Shown piece by piece: positions 24,869 to 31,585 of a stretch of 64,000 nt of DNA. Positions within the stretch are counted from its first letter, which is position 1. Each line of letters begins with the position of its first letter. The notes beneath the pieces are model-generated. The model was not told the DNA's origin. It saw nothing but the letters and a program-made list of their open reading frames with translations, and did no database searches. Origin of the DNA: UBA9300 sp032260385 (GTDB taxonomy: Bacteria > Bacteroidota > Bacteroidia > Bacteroidales > VadinHA17); assembly GCA_032260385.1 (NCBI GenBank), contig JAVVEL010000004.1, forward strand, positions 1 through 64,000, read 5' to 3'. Both the position numbers and the translations under genes were made by a program.

Positions 24869-26416
24869 TCAGTTGTGTTTAGGAAAACTGATATTAAAGC
24901 GTGTTCCCCTGTTAATCTGGCTGTAAACGGAGATGCTGCCATTATGTTCTTCAACTATTTTTTTAACGTAGCTAAGTCCCAGTCCAAAGCCTTTAACCTT
25001 ATGAATATTCCCTGTGGGAACCCTGTAAAATTTATCGAAAATTTTTTTGATGTCATCTTTTTTCATTCCAATGCCATTATCTGATATTGAAAGTGTCAGC
25101 TGCTTCTCGTCATCAGTTGTTTTTATTTTAATCTCAGGACTGCCATTTGAATATTTTATTGCATTATCAAGCAGGTTGGAAATCATGTTAAACACATGTG
25201 TTTCATCTATTTTAAGCCGGGATTCCTTTGCATTGAGCTCTCTTAAGCACATTCCTCCGGTATCAGAAATCTGTAACCTGAAATTATCAATGGCATTATT
25301 TATTATGCGGTGTATATCTGTGTCGACCATCTTCAGCTTCATTGTTCCTCTTTCAAAGGCAGAGGTCTGGAGAACTTTTTCGACCTGGTATTTGAGTCTT
25401 AATGATTCATCGTTAAGGATGCCGGCTATCTTGTCCAGGTTTTTCTTGTTGTTTGATATACTGGTATCACCTATCATCTGGGAAGCAAGAGATATAGTGG
25501 ATATGGGTGTTTTCAGCTCATGAGTCATATTATTTATAAAGTCATTGCGGATTTCTGAGATCCTTTTCTGCCTCAGGATTATCAAAATATTGCTGACGGT
25601 GAAAACAATAAGGAAAAGAGTCACAATAATTGAAGAAATACCCATGAAACCAATCTGCCTGAACAGGTAATTCTTTTCCCTCGGGAAGTAAAGGTAAATC
25701 ATATTCTGTCCCGGTACAGGATCATTTGGGAATAATTGCCTGATATATTTGTTTGCATCCGAGCCCATATCAAAGCCGTCACTGCTGTAAATGGGAGTGC
25801 CTGAGGAAGTAATTGCAAATTCATGATCGAGGGATATTCCAAGCCTTCCCAGCATCTGGTCAATCTGGTCATTTACCCTTTCAGGATCGACACGCTCCGA
25901 TAGTTCCGGGGTTTCGGCTAATATTTTGCCCATAATACTTTCAAGCAATACCGTTTTGTTAGTAAGCCTGTCATTGATGCCTGCCCTGAGGCTTTGTGAT
26001 GACAGTTCGGGTATTTCTTCTTCCGGATAAAAAAATTCATCATCCGAATAAAAAAGTATTTTTTGACCTTCCCTGCTTATTGTCAGGGAGGCTATAACAT
26101 CATTGTGATCTTCAAGGAGGGGTATGTTCGATTCAGACCTGTATCCACGCAACTGCCGTGCGAGGGCCGACCTGGAAGGGACGATTGCAACAACTGAATC
26201 GACCAGGGGCATATCAATCTCCTCAACTATCCTCTCAATTGTTTCCTGCTGTTCCATGTCAAGCACCACAGCATCCAGGGCATTGTTGACATATACCCTG
26301 AATTGCTGGTTTTTTGCCTCTATAGAATTGTTTATCCAGTATAACTGAATCAGTATCAGCCCCGACAGGACTAAAGAGATAATAACAGCAAGTATTATGA
26401 TGGTCTTCTTCTTCAT
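24869..26416 (-). CDS. rprX: Sensor histidine kinase (RprX-like)
   Basis: 515 residues. One membrane helix (about 5-27), a long periplasmic sensor region of about 230 residues, and a second helix (about 258-281) are followed by the dimerisation domain with phosphoacceptor His299 in NNMTHELKTPIS. The ATPase domain has N (LLDNAIKYSNG), G1 (ISDNGIGMKK), F (FDKFYRVP) and G2 (VKGFGLGLSYV) boxes. No separate HAMP domain is obvious. The C-terminus runs to within 2 bases of its response regulator gene. The periplasmic ligand is unknown. Confidence 0.9.
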   Translation of the reverse strand: MKKKTIIILAVIISLVLSGLILIQLYWINNSIEAKNQQFRVYVNNALDAVVLDMEQQETIERIVEEIDMPLVDSVVAIVPSRSALARQLRGYRSESNIPLLEDHNDVIASLTISREGQKILFYSDDEFFYPEEEIPELSSQSLRAGINDRLTNKTVLLESIMGKILAETPELSERVDPERVNDQIDQMLGRLGISLDHEFAITSSGTPIYSSDGFDMGSDANKYIRQLFPNDPVPGQNMIYLYFPREKNYLFRQIGFMGISSIIVTLFLIVFTVSNILIILRQKRISEIRNDFINNMTHELKTPISTISLASQMIGDTSISNNKKNLDKIAGILNDESLRLKYQVEKVLQTSAFERGTMKLKMVDTDIHRIINNAIDNFRLQISDTGGMCLRELNAKESRLKIDETHVFNMISNLLDNAIKYSNGSPEIKIKTTDDEKQLTLSISDNGIGMKKDDIKKIFDKFYRVPTGNIHKVKGFGLGLSYVKKIVEEHNGSISVYSQINRGTRFNISFPKHN

Positions 26417-26470
26417 TTATTATCCGTATACCCTCTGTACCTTCACTGTTTTACAGTACTCATTTTAATA

Positions 26471-26478
26471 CAAAAGTA
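26471..26478 (-). promoter_or_regulatory. -7 element (TACTTTTG) upstream of rprX
   Basis: On the minus strand a perfect TAnnTTTG lies about 55 bases before the rprX start. No TTG is found at the right distance upstream, so only the -7 half is supported. Confidence 0.35.
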
Positions 26479-26556
26479 TTTCATCAAATTAACATTAAGC
26501 TCTTTTTAACTTAATTTAACGTCATTTTAAGATCTTTTCAAAACAGTTTAATGCCA

Positions 26557-26573
26557 ATGGTACAACTTTTGCT
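26557..26573 (+). promoter_or_regulatory. Sigma-54-like promoter 1 of the 26.6-kb RNA locus
   Basis: ATGGTACAACTTTTGCT fits the sigma-54 consensus: GG at 26559-26560, exactly ten bases, then TTGCT with GC at 26571-26572. Mismatches are in the -24 box (T for C; A for Y). The start point would be near 26584. Confidence 0.5.
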
Positions 26574-26637
26574 CCATCTATTATGAAAAAGCTCTTTGAA
26601 AATTGAAAATAATCAAAAAATCTAATGATCTTCAAGA

Positions 26638-26654
26638 TTGGCACAATATTTGAT
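26638..26654 (+). promoter_or_regulatory. Sigma-54-like promoter 2 of the 26.6-kb RNA locus
   Basis: TTGGCACAATATTTGAT has a perfect -24 half and TTGAT at the -12 position (consensus TTGCW; A replaces C). GG at 26640-26641 is followed by the required ten bases. It lies 81 bases downstream of promoter 1; the start point would be near 26665. Confidence 0.5.
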
Positions 26655-26702
26655 TTGTTTTTGATGAGGTTTTTTTCATAGGTTAGATTAGTTAGTTTTT
26701 GG

Positions 26703-26746
26703 GTTAAGAAAGGTTATGGAGGTGAGCCATCACCTCCTTTCTTAAC
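26703..26746 (+). repeat. Large hairpin with SD/anti-SD-like arms
   Basis: GTTAAGAAA pairs with TTTCTTAAC and, after a six-base bulge, GGAGGTG pairs with CACCTCC around the loop AGCCAT: 16 base pairs in total. No T tract follows, so it is not a terminator. The 3' arm includes CACCTCCTTTCT (26731-26742), like the 3' end of 16S rRNA in this phylum. Confidence 0.75.
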
Positions 26747-26801
26747 AAAACCAGAGGTACACTTTTCATAACTTAGGTTTTAGGTTTTAGGGTTAGTTAA
26801 G

Positions 26802-26838
26802 AATGAGCGGATAATAACTATTCGCTCATTTTTATTTG
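26802..26838 (+). terminator. Rho-independent terminator of the candidate RNA
   Basis: AATGAGCG / CGCTCATT (26802-26830) followed by TTTTTATTT on the plus strand. The other strand has no T run after the stem, so it serves plus-strand transcription only, although no plus-strand protein gene precedes it. Confidence 0.75.
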
Positions 26839-26862
26839 GATATAGAGCCTGAAATCTTCCGT

Positions 26863-27300
26863 TCACGGCATAATTTGAAGAACAGAATTATCTATTTGAG
26901 TTTCTTTATCGAGTTTAAAAACCCCTGTTATTTCCCTTATTTGCCTTATTTTTCCTATAATCCTATCTGTGCTTTCAGCCGCGCTCAGGCTTTTAATTCT
27001 TAAAATATAATCAATTGAAGGAATTTTAGGAATGAGTTTGTCGTTACCTGAGTCGTTGCTAATCAGTTCATACAGGGTTTCACTATATCTTGATTCCGAA
27101 GTAAATCTTGAGAAATTGCTTTCTCTTAAATTAAGGTTCCTTACCACAGGGGTATTGCTCTTTAAGTTCAGACCCAGCTCCTTATTAAGCAGGAGAGATA
27201 CCCTGTAATCGGCTTCAGCCGATGCCAGCCCGAGATAGACATCAGAATCATGGTCCGTAGCACTGAGCTTATGTCTGATTTTTTTTTGTGGAGTTTTCAT
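26863..27300 (-). CDS. IPExxxVDY family protein
   Basis: 145 residues of a small Bacteroidota family of unknown function named after a motif seen here as IPKIPSIDY (about residues 92-100). Other features are the basic N-terminus MKTPQKKIRHKL and the YLGLASAEADYRVSLLLNKEL helix at residues 22-42. No signal peptide or membrane segment is present. It is encoded 42 bases after rnc, the usual neighbour of this family, so it probably belongs to the same transcript as acpP, fabF and rnc. Confidence 0.8.
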   Translation of the reverse strand: MKTPQKKIRHKLSATDHDSDVYLGLASAEADYRVSLLLNKELGLNLKSNTPVVRNLNLRESNFSRFTSESRYSETLYELISNDSGNDKLIPKIPSIDYILRIKSLSAAESTDRIIGKIRQIREITGVFKLDKETQIDNSVLQIMP

Positions 27301-27342
27301 AATCCGGCTTAATTGCCACTTAAAGGTAGTAAAAAATCAAGG

Positions 27343-28083
27343 TTAAGCAAGAGAACTGCTCTGATTGATTTTTCCCAGTGCATGGAGCGAAGCCTTTTGT
27401 TCGGCTTCTTTTTTTGAAGTGCCGGTACCATTTCCAAACACTTCATGGTCAATACTTAAAACTGTGGTGAAGACAGCTTTTTTTTCATTGAAATCATAAT
27501 CTTCATTGTAGTTAAAACTGATCTGCCTTTTCATTTTTTGGGCCCACTGGAAGACCTGGCTTTTATAATCGGTTTCAGTGTTAATAACACTGTTAAGATC
27601 AATATGATCTGATAATATATGCCTGATGATGAATTTTTTTGTGTCTGAATATCCTTTATCAATGAAGAGTGCCCCGATAAGGGCCTCAAGTGCATCACCA
27701 TATATGTTTTTCGAGTTGCTATTTACATGGCTTATCAGGAGACTGTCAAGCTTCATTGAAAGGGCAAGCTTATTAAGGGTGCTCCTGTTGGCAAGCCTCG
27801 ATCTCAGCTTGGTCAGCTCACCTTCGGGTGCTTCAGGGTAAAGCCTGAAGAGGTATTCAGAAAGGACCATGTCAAGGACGGCATCACCAAGGTATTCAAG
27901 TCGTTCATTATTGATATTCCCTCCTTCCGGTATTTCGGAAGTCGCAGAACGATGAATCAGGGCAATTTCATAAATGCCGGGTCTTGAGGGTTTGAATCCC
28001 AGTATCTTTTTAAGGTCGGAGCGAAAGGCCTTTTTATCAAGGATTTTTGTGTTTTTCCTGTTTATCCTGTGATTCCCTGACAC
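27343..28083 (-). CDS. rnc: Ribonuclease III
   Basis: 246 residues. The catalytic domain signature is NERLEYLGDAVLDMVLSEYL, with the conserved Glu and Asp. A second acidic site is DALEALIGALFIDKG. The C-terminal double-stranded RNA-binding domain spans about 170-238 (YKSQVFQWAQKM, GTGTSKKEAEQKASLHAL). It cleaves double-stranded RNA in rRNA and mRNA processing. It lies 8 bases downstream of fabF, the common Bacteroidota order acpP-fabF-rnc. Confidence 0.96.
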   Translation of the reverse strand: MSGNHRINRKNTKILDKKAFRSDLKKILGFKPSRPGIYEIALIHRSATSEIPEGGNINNERLEYLGDAVLDMVLSEYLFRLYPEAPEGELTKLRSRLANRSTLNKLALSMKLDSLLISHVNSNSKNIYGDALEALIGALFIDKGYSDTKKFIIRHILSDHIDLNSVINTETDYKSQVFQWAQKMKRQISFNYNEDYDFNEKKAVFTTVLSIDHEVFGNGTGTSKKEAEQKASLHALGKINQSSSLA

Positions 28084-28091
28084 ACCTCTTA

Positions 28092-29333
28092 TCAGATTTT
28101 CTTTATTATAATAGAAGCATTATGTCCCCCGAAGCCAAAGGTATTGCTGATAGCACTGGAAATTTCTCTTTCCTGCGCCCTGTTTACGGTAAGATTCAGT
28201 TTCCGGTCAATATCTGGATCAGGACTTGTCAGGTTAATGGTGGGTGGAACAATACTGTTTTGCATTGCCAGTATAGCGGCAATGGCTTCAATGGCCCCGG
28301 CAGCTCCCAGCAGGTGCCCGGTCATAGATTTGGTGGCGCTGATATTCATTTTATAGGCATACTCACCAAAAAGATTAACTATGGCCCTTGTTTCGGAAAT
28401 ATCACCCAGGGGTGTTGCAGTTCCATGGACGTTGATGTAATCGATGTCTTCCTTCCTGAGGCCTGATTCTTCAAGGGCAATTTTCATAACCTTGTATGCT
28501 CCTATTCCTTCAGGATGGGGGGCTGTGATATGATAGGCATCAGCAGTCATTCCTGTTCCGCAAATCTCACCGTATATCTTTGCACCGCGGGCTTTTGCAT
28601 GGTCATAATCTTCAATAATGAGGGCACCTCCACCTTCCCCCATTACAAAACCATCACGGGTAAGATCCATGGGCCTTGAAGCAGTTTTATACTCCTCATT
28701 ATTTGTCGACATAGCCTGCATTGAATTGAAACCGCCAATCCCGGCCTGTGTGATGGCAGCTTCAGATCCCCCTGTTATAAAAAGGTTTGCCTTACCCAGT
28801 TTTATCAGGTTAAAGGCATCGATAATGGCATGTGTCGATGAGGCACACGCTGATACGGTACCATAATTAGGGCCCTGGTAACCATACTTGATGGATATAT
28901 GGCCCGCAGCAATGTCAGAAATCATCTTGGGAATAAAAAAGGGGCTGAAACGGGGAACCCCGTCCCCCGTAACAAACCCTGCAATTTCATTCAGAAAGGT
29001 CTCTATGCCTCCAATACCTGAAGCCCATATCACCCCAGCCTTATCCTTATCTATTTTTTCGTGCTCAAGGCCCGAGTCATTCATTGCTTCCGCAGCGGCA
29101 ATAAGGGCATACTGGGCATAAACATCCAGCTTACGAGCTTCCTTCCGGTCAAAATAATCAACAGAGTTATAGTTTTTGATCTCACAGGCAAACCTTGTTT
29201 TGAACTTTTCAGCATCAAAACGGGTGATCCAGTCCGATCCACTGGTACCGGATTTCAAACCCGCCCAGTATTCTTCAATATTCTTCCCGATCGGAGTTAT
29301 GGCTCCAATACCAGTAACTACAACCCTTTTCAT
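28092..29333 (-). CDS. fabF: 3-oxoacyl-ACP synthase II (FabF)
   Basis: 413 residues from the ATG at 29333; an upstream TTG (29360) is open but adds nine residues absent from the family. Visible are the nucleophile in VSACASSTHA, the two active-site histidines in VHGTATPLGD and SMTGHLLGAAGA, and FGFGGHNAS near the C-terminus. It condenses malonyl-ACP with growing acyl chains in fatty acid synthesis. acpP lies 29 bases upstream and rnc 8 bases downstream. Confidence 0.96.
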   Translation of the reverse strand: MKRVVVTGIGAITPIGKNIEEYWAGLKSGTSGSDWITRFDAEKFKTRFACEIKNYNSVDYFDRKEARKLDVYAQYALIAAAEAMNDSGLEHEKIDKDKAGVIWASGIGGIETFLNEIAGFVTGDGVPRFSPFFIPKMISDIAAGHISIKYGYQGPNYGTVSACASSTHAIIDAFNLIKLGKANLFITGGSEAAITQAGIGGFNSMQAMSTNNEEYKTASRPMDLTRDGFVMGEGGGALIIEDYDHAKARGAKIYGEICGTGMTADAYHITAPHPEGIGAYKVMKIALEESGLRKEDIDYINVHGTATPLGDISETRAIVNLFGEYAYKMNISATKSMTGHLLGAAGAIEAIAAILAMQNSIVPPTINLTSPDPDIDRKLNLTVNRAQEREISSAISNTFGFGGHNASIIIKKI

Positions 29334-29362
29334 GTGTTTTTGATTTCTCTGCTTATGCAAGT

Positions 29363-29599
29363 TTATTTTGCATTTTCCTCGATGTACTTAATGGCTTCAC
29401 CAACAGTGCTGATGTTTTCTGCCTGATCATCAGGAATTCCCATATTGAATTCCTTTTCAAACTCCATGATAAGCTCAACAGTGTCAAGAGAATCAGCACC
29501 CAGATCGTTAGTAAAACTAGCTTCAGGGGTTACCTCTGACTCGTCAACTCCTAACTTGTCAACGATGATCTCTTTTACTTTTGCTGCAATATCAGACAT
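29363..29599 (-). CDS. acpP: Acyl carrier protein
   Basis: 78 residues, acidic. Phosphopantetheine attaches at Ser37 in GADSLDTVEL. Helix I (AAKVKEIIVDKLGVDES) and the C-terminal STVGEAIKYIEENAK are standard. It carries acyl chains in fatty acid synthesis. It is the first gene of the acpP-fabF-rnc-IPExxxVDY operon and is divergent from purN, with 187 bases between them. No perfect promoter match was found upstream by eye. Confidence 0.97.
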   Translation of the reverse strand: MSDIAAKVKEIIVDKLGVDESEVTPEASFTNDLGADSLDTVELIMEFEKEFNMGIPDDQAENISTVGEAIKYIEENAK

Positions 29600-29786
29600 A
29601 ATCTCAAATTTTGGTTAATAATAATTAATTTTAAAACCTTGCAAAGAAATATATTTGCGCAATATTATTCAAACAAATTTTAAAATATTTATTGGAAATA
29701 TACGATATTTTATTGATATTCAACTGAATAAACATATTTTTTATTGATGAGTTCATACGCTGTACTATTTATGTAAAAAACAGATA

Positions 29787-30374
29787 ATGAAGAACATAGC
29801 TATTTTTGCCTCGGGCTCCGGCACCAATGCTCAGAAGCTTATAGAATATTTTTCGACCGGTAAAACGGCAAAAGTTAAACTTATACTTTCGAATAAGGCT
29901 GATGCTTTTGTATTAGAAAGGGCTAGGAAGCTATCAGTAGCTGCCATGGTTTTCGACCGGGATGATTTTTATAAAAACGGGAAAGTCTTGAGAGCATTGA
30001 TCGAAAACGATATTTATTTCGTCGTCCTTGCAGGTTTTTTATGGCTCGTTCCTGACGATATACTCGATTACTACAGGGGCATGGTGGTTAATATTCACCC
30101 GGCGCTCCTCCCGGCCTATGGTGGCAAAGGCATGTATGGCAGCGCTGTTCACAGGGCCGTTATTGAAAATAAGGAGAGTGAGTCAGGGATAAGTATTCAT
30201 TATGTTAATCCCAGGTATGATGAAGGTGATATTATTTTCCAGGCAAAATGCGAGGTAAGGCCTGACGACAGCCCTGAATCACTTGCTGAAAGGATACACA
30301 GGCTTGAACATAGATATTACCCGAGGATTGTAGAAAAACTTATAATTGAAGCTCAGAATGAATCCAGTAAATGA
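29787..30374 (+). CDS. purN: Phosphoribosylglycinamide formyltransferase
   Basis: 195 residues, GART enzyme of purine synthesis, transferring a formyl group from 10-formyl-THF. The N-terminal loop is FASGSGTNAQKL; the catalytic Asn-His pair is in VVNIHPALLPAYGGKGMYG; the catalytic Asp is in YDEGDIIFQ. It is divergent from acpP. Its 3' end overlaps the convergent peptidase gene by 22 bases, and no terminator stands between them. Confidence 0.95.
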   Translation: MKNIAIFASGSGTNAQKLIEYFSTGKTAKVKLILSNKADAFVLERARKLSVAAMVFDRDDFYKNGKVLRALIENDIYFVVLAGFLWLVPDDILDYYRGMVVNIHPALLPAYGGKGMYGSAVHRAVIENKESESGISIHYVNPRYDEGDIIFQAKCEVRPDDSPESLAERIHRLEHRYYPRIVEKLIIEAQNESSK

Positions 30375-31585
30375 ACCATCACCGTGCTTATCTTTTCAAA
30401 TTTTTCCCGGTTTGCTTCGGAGACAGGTTCTACAGGCGGGGCCTTAACCTTTAAGGGATCCACAGGCTGTCCGTTTTTGTAAAACCTGAAATCAAGGTGG
30501 GGACCTGTTGATAGTCCGGTACTTCCAACATAACCGATTATATCTCCCTGTTTTACGTAGCTACCTACACTTACACCTTTGCCATAGCCGCTCAGATGCA
30601 TGTAGGCTGTAGTATAAACGCTATTGTGCCTGATCTTCACAATCCGGCCTGAACCGCTCTGGATTTCCTTAATTATGACCCTGCCGTCCCCGATGGCCAT
30701 AACCGGGGTACCTATGGGTGCAGCATAATCAACACCGTGGTGAGGCCGGCGAATCCTTAGGATAGGATGCATCCTGCTGTTCGAGTAGCGACTGCTGATT
30801 CTTGAATATCTTAAAGGGGCTTTAAGAAAAGCCTTCCTCAGGCTGTTACCCTCAAGGTCGTAATAGCTCTGATTCCCATCCTGTATAAGTGGGATGGCAT
30901 AAAACTGGTTTCCGGCATGTTCAAAAAAGGCGGAGTAAATACGGTGTATTCCGTTGGAAGCAGTGTCAATATATTCCTCTTCATAAATAATTTTAAACCT
31001 GTCGCCTTTCTGCAGGCCAAAAAAATCAATAGACCAGGCATATATCTCTGACAATTCCACTGCAAGTACCGGATGCAAACCTTTGTCGAGCAGTGCATTC
31101 CACAGGGATGTTTCTATTATTCCCGAGGCATATTTGAGTTCAAGCCTTGACGGACGTTCAATCTTCCTGATAAGAGGTTCTTTTTTGAAGTCAAATATGT
31201 AATGATTAATGATGTCATGTTCATAGACCATGTAATCCAGGCTCCTGGCACTATCAGCTCTTATATAAAGTGTATACTTATTGCCTGCTATGATTTTCCT
31301 GATGTCAAAAACATCACCGGAGTTATTCACCAGTTTTACAATATTATTATAGTCTATATTATAATTATCGAGTATTTCTCCAAGAAACTGATTGTATCTT
31401 ACCCGTGCTGTTACCAGGTCATAAAGTGTTGTATCAATGCCATAGGCATCATACTTTTGTTCAGGTTTTTCCTCCACGGCTGCCGTTTCTTCAGCGGCGG
31501 GGCTAACATTACCCGATGTTTCAGAGCAGGCATAAAAAATAACTGCAGAAAATAGGATTATTATGCTGAAGTACCATCTGCTCAT
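30353..31585 (-). CDS. Lipoprotein M23-family metallopeptidase
   Basis: 410 residues from the ATG at 31585, which overlaps the leuS stop (ATGA), so the genes are coupled; an upstream ATG at 31651 would lie inside leuS. Lipobox FYAC (Cys20). A CsgD-like central region is followed by the LytM/M23 domain: HHGVDYAAPIGTPV supplies the first zinc His and Asp, and VGSTGLSTGPHLDFRF the last block. In that block the usual HxH is H-L-D, so the third zinc ligand is Asp instead of His. It may be an active peptidoglycan endopeptidase or an inactive activator-type protein. Confidence 0.85.
   Translation of the reverse strand: MSRWYFSIIILFSAVIFYACSETSGNVSPAAEETAAVEEKPEQKYDAYGIDTTLYDLVTARVRYNQFLGEILDNYNIDYNNIVKLVNNSGDVFDIRKIIAGNKYTLYIRADSARSLDYMVYEHDIINHYIFDFKKEPLIRKIERPSRLELKYASGIIETSLWNALLDKGLHPVLAVELSEIYAWSIDFFGLQKGDRFKIIYEEEYIDTASNGIHRIYSAFFEHAGNQFYAIPLIQDGNQSYYDLEGNSLRKAFLKAPLRYSRISSRYSNSRMHPILRIRRPHHGVDYAAPIGTPVMAIGDGRVIIKEIQSGSGRIVKIRHNSVYTTAYMHLSGYGKGVSVGSYVKQGDIIGYVGSTGLSTGPHLDFRFYKNGQPVDPLKVKAPPVEPVSEANREKFEKISTVMVHLLDSF

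Larger units (their letters stand above)
26584..26838 (+). ncRNA. Candidate non-coding RNA with terminator
   Basis: No gene of useful length lies on either strand between rprX (26416) and the IPExxxVDY gene (26863), yet the plus strand has a full transcription unit. It holds two sigma-54-like promoters (26557, 26638), a boxA-like GCTCTTTGAAAA (26591-26602), a 16-bp hairpin (26703-26746) and a terminator (26802-26838). The longest in-frame peptides are 18 codons (ATG at 26624) and 9 codons (26716). The transcript would be about 255 or 174 bases long. It ends before, and points into the 3' end of, the minus-strand gene at 26863, so it is not a leader of any plus-strand gene. No known RNA family was recognised. 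Confidence 0.4.

Noticed and set aside
26773..26796. Telomere-like TTAGGTT/TTAGGG repeats in the RNA locus
   Set aside because: Only three and a half 7-base units in an AT-rich gap; too short to mean more than local slippage.
28092..29360. TTG start at 29360 for fabF
   Set aside because: It adds nine residues absent from FabF; the ATG at 29333 gives the standard MKRVVVTG start.
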